DNA of 64,000 nt. Origin: Auanema rhodensis (taxonomy: Eukaryota; Nematoda; Chromadorea; Rhabditida; Rhabditidae). The stretch spans positions 7,936,001 through 8,000,000 of the forward strand of contig OZ059899.1 in assembly GCA_964057225.1 (NCBI GenBank). The letters are read 5' to 3'. Positions 42,545 to 55,012 of the stretch are shown in pieces (position 1 is the stretch's first letter; each line of letters begins with the position of its first letter). Below the pieces are notes generated by a model. That model searched no databases. It was not told the origin of the DNA and saw only the letters and a list, made by a program, of their open reading frames with translations. Both the position numbers and the translations under genes were made by a program.

Positions 42545-44154
42545 CTATTTCCACATATTTTGCAAATCTCTAAAATGATTTTTTGTATTTTCGACATGTG
42601 CTTCTGGCATAGAAGATGAGATTGTTTCTGTTTTTTTCTTCAAATATTTATCTCGTAATTTCCGATACATTCGTGCATTAAGTACGCAATACATAAATAG
42701 AATGGCACGATATATTGAAGCTGGCTGAAATAAGTTTGTGACTTTAAAGCATTAAAGTTAAATTTTTCTTGTTAAATAGGAATAATAATAGAAGCAAACT
42801 TACAATACTTTTGACAAGACTTATAGTTATGTAAGGCTCCTTCAAATATAATTTTTCAATTATAGTACGTGTGAAAATTAAAATAGATAATTGATACACC
42901 TAAAAGATGATTTAGAAAAATTAAATTTTTAATAATAAAATATGTGTTAAACATTAATTTATGTATTTATGCCATTCAATCAAATTTTATTAAAAAAGAT
43001 TTAAATTGATTTTATGTAAAAAATATTATTTCTCCTTTAAATAAATCAAAAAAGAAAGAATTAATATACTACTATGAACATTTTCTTTGAACATGATGTT
43101 TGGTTACTCTGTTAATTTGAGTATATACTACAAATACATACACAAAGTTGAATTATTCCATATAAATTAAAAAAATGGATTAGATATTTAATATAGAAAA
43201 AAAGAATTTCTCTTTTTATTTTATTTTAAAGAAAAAAAAAGAAGATATAGTTAACTTACTGTATGAACAATTTTCATAAAATATGCAGGAACAACATATT
43301 TAGTTGAAAACCAATTTTGTCTTAAATGATGTCGCTTAGATAATGGTATCATTGAATGATGTCGTTTATTATATTGCCATCGATTATAATGCATTAAAGA
43401 AAGAACAGCCTTTAAAATATTTGTATTATTTTTTAAAAAATTGAAAATAATTCTTACAAATGTTTCAAATATAACAGCACTTAATTCTAATATAAAACCA
43501 ATTAATTCTAAAATAAAATAATATTTATATTAATCTTTGAATACATTACCTGATGGTTTAATAAATAAATAAAATAAGCTGAGTATAAAGACAACCTATA
43601 ATCAATTTTTTTAAAATATTTAATTTGTATATTTTCTTTTAATTACCACATAACTAGTTATACTATATAGTATATGATCTTTTTGAGTAAAATTTATATA
43701 TAAAGTTGTGAAAAAAGTCGCAATCATTCTATCAAATACTAACGTTATCCATCCAAGTTGTTCAACAAATGCTCCGAATTGTTGTATTGTGATCATCAAA
43801 GGCTATAAAAATTATTTTTATGAAAAGTCAAGTTTCCAAAATATTTTTAAACCATTGTAACATTATCATTTGATATATTATTTAATCCCAAAAAGACATA
43901 ATATAGTCTTTGTAGACATGCCATAAGATTTCCAACAACAATAATTTGTACATTTATCCTGTAAAAACAATAATTATCGAAAGTTTGAAAAGAAAAATTA
44001 AAAAAAAAAGATTTATTTACCTGTAAGTAAGACTGATAGCAGTATTAATAATAGTAAAAAGAGCCATAATTATAATAAAGAATAATGCAATTATATTGAT
44101 TACTAATTCTATGACATCACCAACTGTTTTCATTGTATGCCCATCTATTGACAT
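42545..44154 (-). CDS. Serpentine chemoreceptor-like GPCR (Sra superfamily)
   Basis: Eight exons on the minus strand, 44154-44021, 43958-43853, 43802-43647, 43595-43550, 43507-43458, 43409-43260, 42899-42804 and 42724-42545, join to 918 bases, 305 residues. The protein is hydrophobic with about seven predicted membrane segments. After the third there is FDRMIATFF, the nematode chemoreceptor version of the DRY motif ([DE]R-x-x-A-T), and the loop before the sixth has LSKRHHLRQNW-x(9)-P-x(4)-K, matching the LS-R-x-Q-x-x-EN pattern of the SRE/SRAB group. The tail ends in NHFRDLQNMWK. Such receptors sit in sensory cilia and detect environmental chemicals; ligand unknown. It is a diverged paralogue of the next gene. 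The exon holding the ATG starts after a TTTCAG, so a leader is spliced on. Confidence 0.82.
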
Positions 44155-44756
44155 ATGTAACTGAAATTTAAAAAGGAATTTTAAATTAGAAGAATATAAA
44201 TGACAAAAAAAAGATTTTCTTAATTAGTCTATTAGAATCCTTGAAATAGATTTGCATTTTTTCTTTTTAAAATTCAATAGAACAGAATAGAATAGAATAT
44301 AGTATAATTTGAGTTTTATATATCAGAATTGTTCTTCGAAAGAATTTTTCCAAAAATGTTCGAATTTCAAAACTTCAAATGAAAAATTCATAATATTATC
44401 AGTTAGACGAAATATTTTTTTGGATTTTAAAAGAATATAGAGGAATGAGATCTTAGAAAAATATTTTTAAAGATATTTATGAAAAAATTCAAATCAAGCA
44501 TTCGTACATGTACATGATATAGTTGGGGATCAGAGGTTTTTCGATTTGACCATATTTTCAATGAAATGAAGATTCTTTAAATTTATTTCGATTACTGTAT
44601 TTACATAAAATAAAATAATATAATATTAAAAGAAAAAAATAATTTTTCTATAAATAATTTTAAAATATTTGAGAACAAAAAAAATTTTTTCAAGCATAGC
44701 TCATACATACAAATTAAATTTGAAAAAGTTTAGTATGAAACACCTACATGTATACA

Positions 44757-44805
<49 letters not shown>

Positions 44806-45930
44806 TAAACAATATAACATCATATTTTAACAAAAAAAAATACAAAAAATTCTAATAAAATATTTTTCCTTTTTTAATTTTATAAACTTTTAATAAATAT
44901 TATTATTGAATGAAATATATTGCAAATGAATTTCTTTTTTTCATAAAACATATCATTTATAATTAAATACAAGATTTACGCATATTTAGTCATATAAATA
45001 CTTATGCGGACAAATAAAATAATTATTATATTTAATAAATTTATTTAAAGAAAACGATAAAGAAATACATACAAACATATACAATGTATGTACATCTCTT
45101 CATTTATAGATACACATGAAGATGACGCTATGAAAAAAAAAAGAGATTCTGGGGCGTGAGCAATAGATTTAACTCATGCATATTGAAGATAAAAAATTTT
45201 ATTCAAAATGTATTTTTTTTTAAATGTTGATATTTACTCTCATATTTTATATAATTCTAATATAGATATAAGTTTATTAGTTTATTAAGGAGATTTATAA
45301 TATATAAAGATAATTCTAAAATATGTTAACTATATTGTATATATTAATTGATTTTAAAAGAAAACAAAACCTAAAGATACATTTTTGAATATATACATAT
45401 GTATGAATGAAAATGAAGAGATTGAAGAATATCAATACATGTGTATGCATATTAAATAATATATTGTTAAAATAGAATATAAAGAAAGAGAGAAAATGCA
45501 CAGAAAATAAAAAAAAGATTTTAGATAAGGAATAAGATATATCTTATGTATATATATATATTTAATTATTATTATAAATTTATATATTTGTACTAATATT
45601 TAACTAATATAAGTATTATATACATATGTATACATATATATTTAAAACATTATGTTGTTTCTATTATATATATATGAACTATATTAAATGTATCTTCAAT
45701 TGAGACTAAAATTAGATTGTTTAAATACAAAATAAAAAATAAAATATAAAAAAAAGTTTTTGGAATAAATCATATTTTAAAAATTAAGGTTCACTATCAA
45801 AATGTTCATTCAATCAACAAATATAGCTACAATTAACTTTTATTATTTAACATTTTAATTAAAAATAAATAATATTGTTGTCAATAAATGTAAATTTCAA
45901 AACAATTATTCATAAGTATATTGAATTATA
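44155..45930. other. Intergenic region between the two receptor genes
   Basis: About 1.8 kb, extremely AT-rich, with an (AT)n run at 44762-44792 and many short TATA runs. Contains the promoter of the first receptor and the 3' end of the second. No gene supported. Confidence 0.6.
44762..44792. repeat. (AT)n microsatellite
   Basis: About 15 AT units. Confidence 0.9.
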
Positions 45931-45933
45931 CTT

Positions 45934-47232
45934 TTATTTCCATTGGTTATTTAACCCTTGGAAGTAATTTTTTGCCATATCTTGTCTGTGTATTGTAACT
46001 TTGATAAGATTTCGTTTTTTGCAAGTTGAGCATTTGGGACTTGTAATAATTAACCAAAAAGCAAACATAAAACGATATATAGCTGATGACTATAATAGAA
46101 TATAAATAATTTTTTGTTAAATGAAAGAAAAACAAACTTACAACATCATAAGCATGACTCAAATGAGATGTATCTCGACCAAGATTTTTATGATTAGCAA
46201 TATGTGAATAAAATAACAAACCCATATGACATAACTTAAATATAATAATTGTAATAATAAAAGAAAATTATGTTTACCGTAATTATTAATTTGAAGATAA
46301 TAAGTGGAAAAAGATTTGTTGACGTTGATATATTTTCTTGAATTTGAAATCGAGATGATAATTCAAGAGCATTTTCATGTCGTTGTGTATGAGCTTTCTT
46401 ATTGAATTTAAAAATAAAATATATTCCCTAAAGTAGTGATATGTTTATGAATATAATAAAATATTTTTTGATTTATAAAGAAACTTACAGTTACGACGAC
46501 TATGCTTAGACAAGATTGAAAACCCATTAGCATTAAAGGTGTTATATGTACTGAAAATATAATAAAAATTATTTTTATTTATAATATATAACTTACAAAA
46601 ATTAAAATATGTTAAATACGTTATAACACTACTAAATAATAGCTGAAAAAAAAAATTTTATATAGAATTTAACCTTTCTAATAACTACAAATTAGAAAAA
46701 TATATGAAAACGAACTAGAATTATAGTTACAACAGGACGTAACCATTTATAGGATGTGAAATGTTCATAAGTATTAAATAAAGTTGAAGCAAAAATACGT
46801 TCAATCATTATAACTGACCATGAACTTATTTCTAACCAAAATGTAAATATTGCAATTATTGAAGCTTTCATAATCTATGTTCTTATAGTTATGTTTGAGA
46901 TGTTTAGTTATAACTTACTATTTGAGCATTTGGATCATTGGCAATGCAACATAGACGTGCTGTTACAATTAATATTCTATTTAAAGTTCCCAATGCATTA
47001 TCTATGTTAAGAATAATTATAATTATTCTGAATATATACAAAAAATAAATAAAAACAAAGAAAGAAATAAATATATAATTTACCTGAAGTTAGGATGCAA
47101 CTGTTTTTGACAAAACATAAAATAGTTCACAACAAGAGCACATAATACACTACTTATGTTGATAACATATTCAATAGAATAAAATATATAATTAAAAACA
47201 TCTAATTCGAAATTTGAAGAATTATTTGACAT
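45934..47232 (-). CDS. Serpentine chemoreceptor-like GPCR (SRE/SRAB-like)
   Basis: Eight exons on the minus strand, 47232-47084, 47027-46919, 46874-46731, 46642-46597, 46550-46489, 46427-46279, 46234-46142 and 46089-45934; about 302 residues. Seven hydrophobic segments; MIERIFASTLFNTYE after the third is the hallmark ER-x-x-A-x(6)-YE motif of the Sra superfamily, and ELSSRFQIQENIST is the matching loop motif of SRE/SRAB receptors. The tail ends NYFQGLNNQWK, like its neighbour. Exon count and several phases match the neighbour, so the pair arose by duplication. In the sixth exon one base near 46315-46321 was hard to read: one reading keeps the frame open throughout, the other would give a frameshift. 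Expected role is chemosensation; ligand unknown. Confidence 0.8.
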
Positions 47233-48105
47233 CTACTAAAATAAAATAAATAATATTAACTATATAATATTAGATTTTACCGAATTAAACCAAGAAACAC
47301 GAGAGAATGTTGAATGCAGCGAAGTGATCGCAATCTTCAAGAAGTAGTATTTATAGTTAACTAGTTATTTCAAATGAGGAAATGAAAGAATTTATTAAAA
47401 TTCTCGTGCAAAATAGCGATATTATAGATTTTTGAGAGAGAAAAAAGAATTTTTATAGCTATTCTACCAATTAATTTTCTTTAAGATTATATATATTTTT
47501 TATATGACAGATAGGCACGGAAAAAATGTATTTCACTAGAATATATGTACAAAATTATAGTTCAAAAATTATAATTATTATGTTTAGAAACATTAACAAA
47601 CAAAATAAGATACATATCTTCATAAAGATTATAAATATATATATATATATATATATATTCATTCACATATATATATATAGTATATATAACATATAAATGA
47701 TGTAATTTAACCATATATATATATGTTGTTTGAATCTCAAAATCATATAATTATAATAATATGACAATGTTTTTTCCGTATGATCCAATTTATTAAAAAA
47801 TTTGATATTATATTTACTAGACCATACGTCTATGTACATAGTACTTTTGCAAGCATTTCATGTGAATCTTAGATCAATGTGAATATGTATAAAAGTATTT
47901 ACCTATATACATATGTATACTATATATAAAAATAAAAATAAGATTATACAGTTTATTACACCTACTTCAATATAATTTAAAAAAAAAATACAAAAATCAA
48001 GTATCATTGTTCATAAAACGACAAATTATAATAAAATAATTTATAAGAAAATAAGGAAAAAATATTATTTTATATGGGCAAGAATTTATAAAAACATTTC
48101 TTATG
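47233..48105. other. Intergenic region between receptor and bestrophin
   Basis: About 870 bases, AT-rich, with (AT)n at about 47635-47659. Promoter of the receptor and 3' end of the bestrophin. No gene. Confidence 0.6.
47635..47659. repeat. (AT)n microsatellite
   Basis: About 12 AT units. Confidence 0.85.
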
Positions 48106-49675
48106 TTATGAATTTGAATTTGAATTTGAATTTGAATCAATCATTTTATTTCTTTTTTCTTCTTCAGCTTTTTCAGCTTCTTCTTCTTCTTCTTCTTCTT
48201 CTTCTTCTGCTTCTGTTACAGCTATTGTAATGAAAGGATGTTCTTTAAGATTGGTAGATCCTTTACGAAGATCTTGAACACTTTTCTTCAAATGATGATA
48301 TGTTGGATGAAAATCTTCATGAAATGATGCAATACTCTTAAATTCAAATATAAAGATATAAATAATATTACTTTTGATTGAAAATAACTTTATAAACTCA
48401 CCGTTTGGCTGTCAACAGATGTAAGCGTTGTTTCCGATAATACTTTCTTTGGAGGTTCAATTATCTTTTCTGGAATGTTTTTAATATATTATATTAGATA
48501 TATACATATACTAAACGTTATACCTTTCAGATTTACAGCTGATGATGTTGTTAGTTTTGGTTTTCCATTTACTTTATTTACATCAAATTTATTAGAATTT
48601 GAAATAATTAAACTTAAATAAATATATGTAAACAAGTTCAATTAATGAAATGATTAAACCTTGATAATTTCTTTTTTAATGTTTTTTTAAGTAATGGCTC
48701 TTGAGAATGTGTTTCATCTGGTTCATTTATATATTTCATTGGTGTTGGCTTGAGTCTTGAATTATCAAAGATATTAATAGATAATTTAAAAGATTAACAA
48801 TACCTAACATGACTAACTGATTCTCGTAACTCATTATTTGGCAATTTTCTCGCATCTTCTGAATATAATGGTTGTTTTTTATCATCATAGAATGTATCTC
48901 TAGATAATTGTGGACATGTTCCATACGAATAATCAGCAGCATCTAGTCCAACCTATTCTTGGAAAGTTTATCAAATAATAAATTGTCTTGTTTACCGCTA
49001 TATTTCGATCAATCAAACGATTTGTTTCAAAATCGTCATCATCTTCTCCCAATGGATTTAACATAACTTCAGCTATCTTAAAGATTATTAATGATTTTAG
49101 TTATTTATAATTTACATATTAATATTTTTCAATATTAAAAGAAAGAAATAGCATTATATTTACCTTCATCCAGCCCATATAAAAAATAAATTGCAGAACT
49201 CCATTTAGTGGGAAATAAATATCAACCTGAGTTTCTCAACTTATGCTGCAAAAATAAAAGTTCAAACCTGTTTCTTTGATGTTGCTCTTTCCGGCACAAT
49301 AAATTGTTGTGATAATAAACTTAAAAGGAAAAATGTATGAACTGCCATACAGATTAATTGTGGATAAACTTGTGGAATAGGTACCATATCGTACATAACA
49401 ACACGAGCTATACTCGATCGAAACGATGCAACAACCTAATATTTGAAAATTAAAATAAAATAAAATAAATATATTTGTTGTTATAATTTAGAATTATAAT
49501 TACCTCACTTAATTGACAATGATAATAATCACTTTCTATATATCCTTTTTGTCTTGCTTGATAAATATGTGTTAATGCCCATTGCATGAATAGCCAATTC
49601 TTTCCATATTTAAACTTTTGATTTTCCCATGTATCTTTTTCTATTGGTGTAAGATAGCCTATAATTGCATATTTA

Positions 49676-49742
<67 letters not shown>

Positions 49743-50394
49743 CATAATTAAAAAAAAACGTCATACCAGCTTCAACAACTGAATCAATGGTTGGAAATCG
49801 TCGCCTAACCCTCATAGATATATCACGAAAATACATTACTTGAGATAATACTGAATATCTTAAAATTAAAAATCAAAATATATAATATCTCTTAACTATA
49901 TCAAACCGAATAATTGTTCGACGATACATGATAGCTTCTTCTGATGTTCCTCGAACATAGATAGATGTTTGTAATGCAACGCTAAAATATAATTTTATTT
50001 CAATTGTTATAATAGAAAATATGAGTCATACTTATCAATAAATCCAATTAAATTATACATATTAAGCCATCGATTCAGTACCGCAGTTACAAAAAATCCA
50101 AGCATAAAGCTGAGTGGAATATAATTTAAACTATTTTCGCAATATGCCATTGCTGATTCAAATCTTCTAAAATATAAAAATATATTTTGAAATTAAGAAA
50201 TCATATATCTCTTACAATTGTCCTTTTTCTGATAATGCAAAACGATAAATAAAATTTAATATATAATATAATATAAGCCAAACAATTAATTCAACAAAAA
50301 TACTTTTCCATATACTTCCTTTCCATTTGAATAAAAGTTTGAATAAAGTCCATGGTCTAGATGTTGATACAGATAAATTATAATTAATAGACAT
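48106..50394 (-). CDS. Bestrophin, calcium-activated chloride channel
   Basis: Thirteen exons on the minus strand: 50394-50216, 50166-50032, 49981-49908, 49858-49767, 49658-49504, 49435-49268, 49226-49164, 49076-48996, 48952-48804, 48755-48660, 48612-48524, 48469-48402, 48336-48106; about 526 residues. The start aligns with vertebrate BEST1 ([13 protein letters not shown], then FKWKGSIWK). The pore neck is intact and at the BEST1 numbering: I76, F80 and F84 in [12 protein letters not shown]. The calcium clasp acidic run is present in [19 protein letters not shown]. Further matches: [13 protein letters not shown], and [10 protein letters not shown]. Bestrophins are plasma-membrane pentamers conducting chloride and other anions. 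The tail is unlike vertebrate ones and ends in a poly-Glu run and repeated Asn-Ser. One base near the end of exon 3 (about 49918-49922) could not be settled by eye; the open reading needs 75 bases in that exon. Confidence 0.93.
48110..48138. repeat. Coding hexamer repeat in the bestrophin tail
   Basis: TGAATT repeated about five times; on the minus strand it codes the terminal Asn-Ser repeats. A CTT/TTC run at 48178-48208 beside it codes the poly-Glu run. Confidence 0.85.
49676..49738. repeat. (AT)n microsatellite inside a bestrophin intron
   Basis: About 30 AT units fill most of the 108-base intron 4 (49766-49659 on the minus strand) of the bestrophin gene. Confidence 0.92.
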
Positions 50395-52158
50395 GTTGTG
50401 TATTACCTAAATATTAAAATAAAAAATAAACAAAAAGTAAATAAATATAAATAAATACAATAATATTATAATTAAACTGTTTGAAATAATTATATATACA
50501 TACATATAATCAAGAGTAATACTATGCTAATACTTCATAGAACACACATTCGTTATGATACAACTATTTATGATACAAGTAATACCATTCATATATTTCT
50601 TTCTTTCTTTTTTTCACTTATATACAGTATCAAAATGATTTGTTGGTTAACAAAACTCATACTGAACGAACTTTAAATGTAATCAAAATGAAATAAAAAT
50701 GTTGAAAGTCGAATATACATACATATATACATACATAAAGATGCAGTTAGAGCAATTCGTTTGTATTCTTTGAAGAATGTATTGACAGAGTCCGTAAGAT
50801 TGCCATCCGTCATTTCTCTATTCACTGAACGCTCCTATTCTGATTTAAAAAATCAAACATGGCAGCTACTAGGGCAGATCATCTTGTATGTATGTTTGAT
50901 TTGTTCGCAGATAATTTTCACTTTTGCTCTGTGTTTTCATTGTATTATTTAAAGTTTTTTAGTAGATTCTGGCAATAGTTTGACACAAGAACTAAGAATG
51001 CAAATTCGAAAAAGAAGAGAAATATGCATATATGAATATATAAATATAATACAGTATATATTATGCATTATATATTTATAGTATTATATAATATATTATA
51101 TATAATCAATTAAAATTATAATAAATCTTAACAATACAACAAAACAAATTTATGTTCAAATTTTAATATTAATTTATTTTAATTATAATTATATACATTT
51201 CAAACTTTTTGATTTTTATTCAATAAAAAATATTTATTTAAGTATTAAACGTCATTTTTATAATAATATAAATATAAAGATTATGCTCGGTTGCAACATA
51301 TAAGAAAATAAAAATAAAATAAAAAATATAAAATTTTGATCTAAATTTGGATAATAAGATAAAAGTTTATCAATTCATATGTATCATTTCAAGTAGAAAA
51401 TACTATTGAAACAACATTCTGAATTGGAAAACATGATATACATACCATGTACGTGTTTTCTCTCAAATCTAATTCAGTATCAATACATACAAAATTATAA
51501 TTATAATCAATTACAGTAATAGTTTACTTTTAAATTTTTATTAATCATCGTTTTCTTTTTTTACGGACACGCTTACATCTTCATTCCTTCCGTCCAGCAA
51601 CGACATCATCATTGTCCAGAAGAACATTTTCGTGACCAATTCTCATCTTCTGAGCAAATATTTGAGAAATTCTACGATTCTTTCCAATTCCGGGCAGTTA
51701 CCAGTTATAGACAATAATTCATATGAAGATCTTCATTTTCTCTTTAGCATTCATTCCTATTTAGAGCTTTCGTTCTGAATACAGACTTCCGTCCAGACAA
51801 GCTGTTAAGCGGCTTGCTATAGACGAACATCCATTTTTTTCCTTTTTTTTAAATCAAAATAATTTGAAATTATATATTTTTTATAATATATTTATATATA
51901 ACTATATATATATATATAATTATTCTGATAAGCATTAAATATTTTTTCTTATTAATAAAATAGTTTATAGAAATCGGCGTGATTATTAAGAACTTCTAAA
52001 GCATCGAACACTTACCACACCAATTGACGTGAATTCACATCGTGCATATTAATATTCGAAGAAGTAACTGTTCAAATATACCTATCGGAAAAGATTTTAA
52101 GAATAATATACAGGAACTATTAAATTTCTTTTGGGTTCACTTCGATTTTAAAGAAAAT
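50395..52158. promoter_or_regulatory. Divergent intergenic region, bestrophin and MAM genes
   Basis: 1.76 kb between the divergent starts of the two genes, so it should hold both promoters. AT-rich, with a GC-richer patch at 51560-51830 containing short CT-rich runs. The open frame at 50761-50952 has no recognisable features. The MAM start may be preceded by an acceptor (AATATACAG ending near 52112). Confidence 0.45.
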
Positions 52159-54406
52159 ATGCCGAACGGTTTAATATTTCTCTTTGTTTTATTTCCATTA
52201 TCAGGTAATATTCCATTATTTTTTAATTTTTTATTATTATTCTATAGAATCATGTTCAAATTATCCTAATTTCGCTGGAACTGTCGAACAAATGCTACCA
52301 AAGGCTCGTGGTCAAAGTACTCATTTAGGTTATTTGAAACAGAAAAATCAGTTTTCAATTTCAAAAACTAATTTTTCAGTTGCTAGCCAACCCTCAACCA
52401 TCTCAGCTTCATCTGACCTCAATTGCTATGATTTTGATGATTCTTGTCGATGGAAGAATATGGAAGGTCTGTTTGTGGACGAATTGGACTGGTTTCAGGT
52501 TAGTTTAGCCGGAAAAAAAAATTTCGGGCGGAAATTCATGATTATTTCACGTGAATAACTTCGAACTCTCTATCTTTAGGGGTCAGGTATAATAGATCAA
52601 CAGAAACTATTAGTTGCTACAGGAGCAAACACATTTCCAGGTATTGTTAAAGAAATCTCAACATGAAGTTCATTTTTTTCTTTATTTAGAGGGTATGTAT
52701 GCAATTGTTGGAACTGATACAGCTCAAATACCAACAGCTAAAGCTGTATTCGTGAGTGATATAGTACCATGTCAACGTGGTCCCGGACAATTATCATTCA
52801 TGTATTAAAACTCTTATATATAATATATGAGAATTATAATCAAATTATTTGTAGGTATTGGACAACTCCAGATGTTCGACTCAAAGTTTGCGCTAAAACA
52901 TCAACTAGAATGTTACTTGATTTTAACTACTGTAGTGCTATGATTGAAGGAGGCGATCCAGGTCCAGCTCAAATTGCTATTCCAGAACAAGAGGGATCAT
53001 TTCAAGTTGGAAATTACAAACATAAATAATATAAAATATTTATTTTTCATTTTTTCAGATTTATATAATAGCAGACAATTTTGTTTTTAGTGCTTTTAAC
53101 ATGCAAGGTGGATTTGCTATTATAGATAATTTAGAATATGAAGCAGAATTATGTGAAGCTGAAAAGAATATTGTAAATACTTTCTTTTGAAAACTTCATG
53201 ATTCTTTGTTTATTTTCAGTTCAATAATAATTTGGAAAGCTTAAGTAACATTAATGATCCCACTGATGCACCATTATTCCCAACTTTATCTGTGAAAGCA
53301 TTAGATACTGAAACTACAACTAAACCATTTATGTATATATCTCCGTCGGTATTACTACTTCTGAACAAAAGAAAATATTTTAAGTGTTCTTTCTTTCAGA
53401 TTAATCGATTAAAAAGCTCATTTACTCCAACTGTCTCTCAAGATCCACTAGAATCATTGGCTAATCACGATTCTTTCCACAGCCTTCAGCCTTCAGTTCA
53501 ACGAGATGTAATTCCTAGCATAGTAGCAGCTTGTGAAGCTTTAACATGTTCCTTTAATAGTTCACAAACTTGTGTACAGTATGTTTCATTGAATTGTGAA
53601 GAGCATCGTCTAGTTTCATTCTTTTCATAGATTTGCTGTCACGTCATCATGGATGGTGTCTCGAAGACCTGTTGGAAATCCTTTGACTGGAATTCGAGGA
53701 GATGCATCTGAACTTCCTTTTAACCGAGGTTTGTTAATATTTTTTATTTATAATTCTTAATAATATATGTAATCTTATAGATGGATCATTTGCTTTTATA
53801 AATGGACCAACAAAATATTCCAGACTTATTACGCCACCATTTTATTTGGATCGTAATGCTCTTTTTGTATTTTCATATCATAAGGTATTGAATAGAATAT
53901 GAATTAAAAAATAAATTTTAACTATTATTTCCTTATAGGTTGATAGAAACTCATCATTTCGTCTTTATGCTAAAAGAACTGATAGTTCTCAAGAAACATT
54001 ACTATTTGAGGTAATTTGAATTAATTAACTATTTCAATTATGTTAAATAAGAAATTATTCTGTGAATTACAATATATTATTAGATTATAAATAATTTTTT
54101 TTTCATTATCTGATTTTATTTTTGAAGGCCCCTCAAATTAACAAAGAATCACGACGATGGTTCCGCGAAGGACGTGACCTGTTACGTGGACAATATGATT
54201 ATGTAAGTTCATTCATAATAACAATCAAATACATAAATAGTTAAATTATAAATTATTTGAATTAAAAGAAATTTTTAAAATTTGTATTTTCAATACTTCA
54301 GATAGCATTTGAAGTTCGTAATCTTGCTATGAATAACTATATGGGAGTAGATGAATGGATGATTGTTGATGATGGTCGAAGAGCATTTTGTCTGAATCAA
54401 GGATGA
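52159..54406 (+). CDS. Secreted protein with MAM domain(s)
   Basis: Thirteen exons: 52159-52204, 52248-52498, 52580-52640, 52690-52801, 52855-53005, 53059-53172, 53220-53348, 53400-53578, 53631-53728, 53781-53884, 53939-54010, 54128-54202, 54302-54406; 1497 bases, 498 residues. A signal peptide (MPNGLIFLFVLFPLSG) opens it. Residues about 75-239 look like a MAM domain: CYDFDDSCRWKN, DWFQGSG, GPGQLSFMYW, then VDN-like IIDNLEYEA. A second, more diverged MAM-like unit runs from about 330 (ACEALTCSFNSSQTC) to the end (FSYHKVD, DEWMIVDDG). No membrane anchor follows, so it is probably secreted. MAM domains mediate adhesion and receptor or matrix contacts. The start chosen is the ATG giving the signal peptide; a longer frame upstream has none. 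One intron uses a GAAG acceptor. Confidence 0.87.
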
Positions 54407-54967
54407 TTTGAAATAGAGGAATATGAAAATTCTTTTTATTTTGAAAATGCTTTCATATCAGTAATTAAGATCTCGAGTTATAGAAGTTCAGAAAACTTAA
54501 TTGTTATCAAGCTTTCCATTTTTGTTTTTTTCTTAATTTTAATATTTTTAAGTAAAATTGAAAGCTTTTTCTTAACATATATATAATATATATATAAATT
54601 TTTATAAATTGTTTAACTGATTTTTAAAAAAAAAGTTATTTCATCAAAAACAATTTTAATAAAAAAAATTTATTTTATCATTCCCCTTCTTTCTTTTTCT
54701 TCTTTCTTTACATATGCATGTATCAATACTTAATCATATCATATGAAAAACTAATGATTGTTTACAGTTTGTTTATCTGTGACCAAAAGATGAAAAGGAA
54801 ATATATTCTAGATATTCTGGCGTGGAGGACGTTGTGTGTATGTCTGAAATCATTGTTAACTAAAAGTCCATCCTACAAATCAACATCGGTATTATTGAAG
54901 GTAATAATTATAAAATGCATAGTAAAGTATGCAAATATATGTTTTCTATGTTATAAAATCATATAAA

Positions 54968-55012
<45 letters not shown>

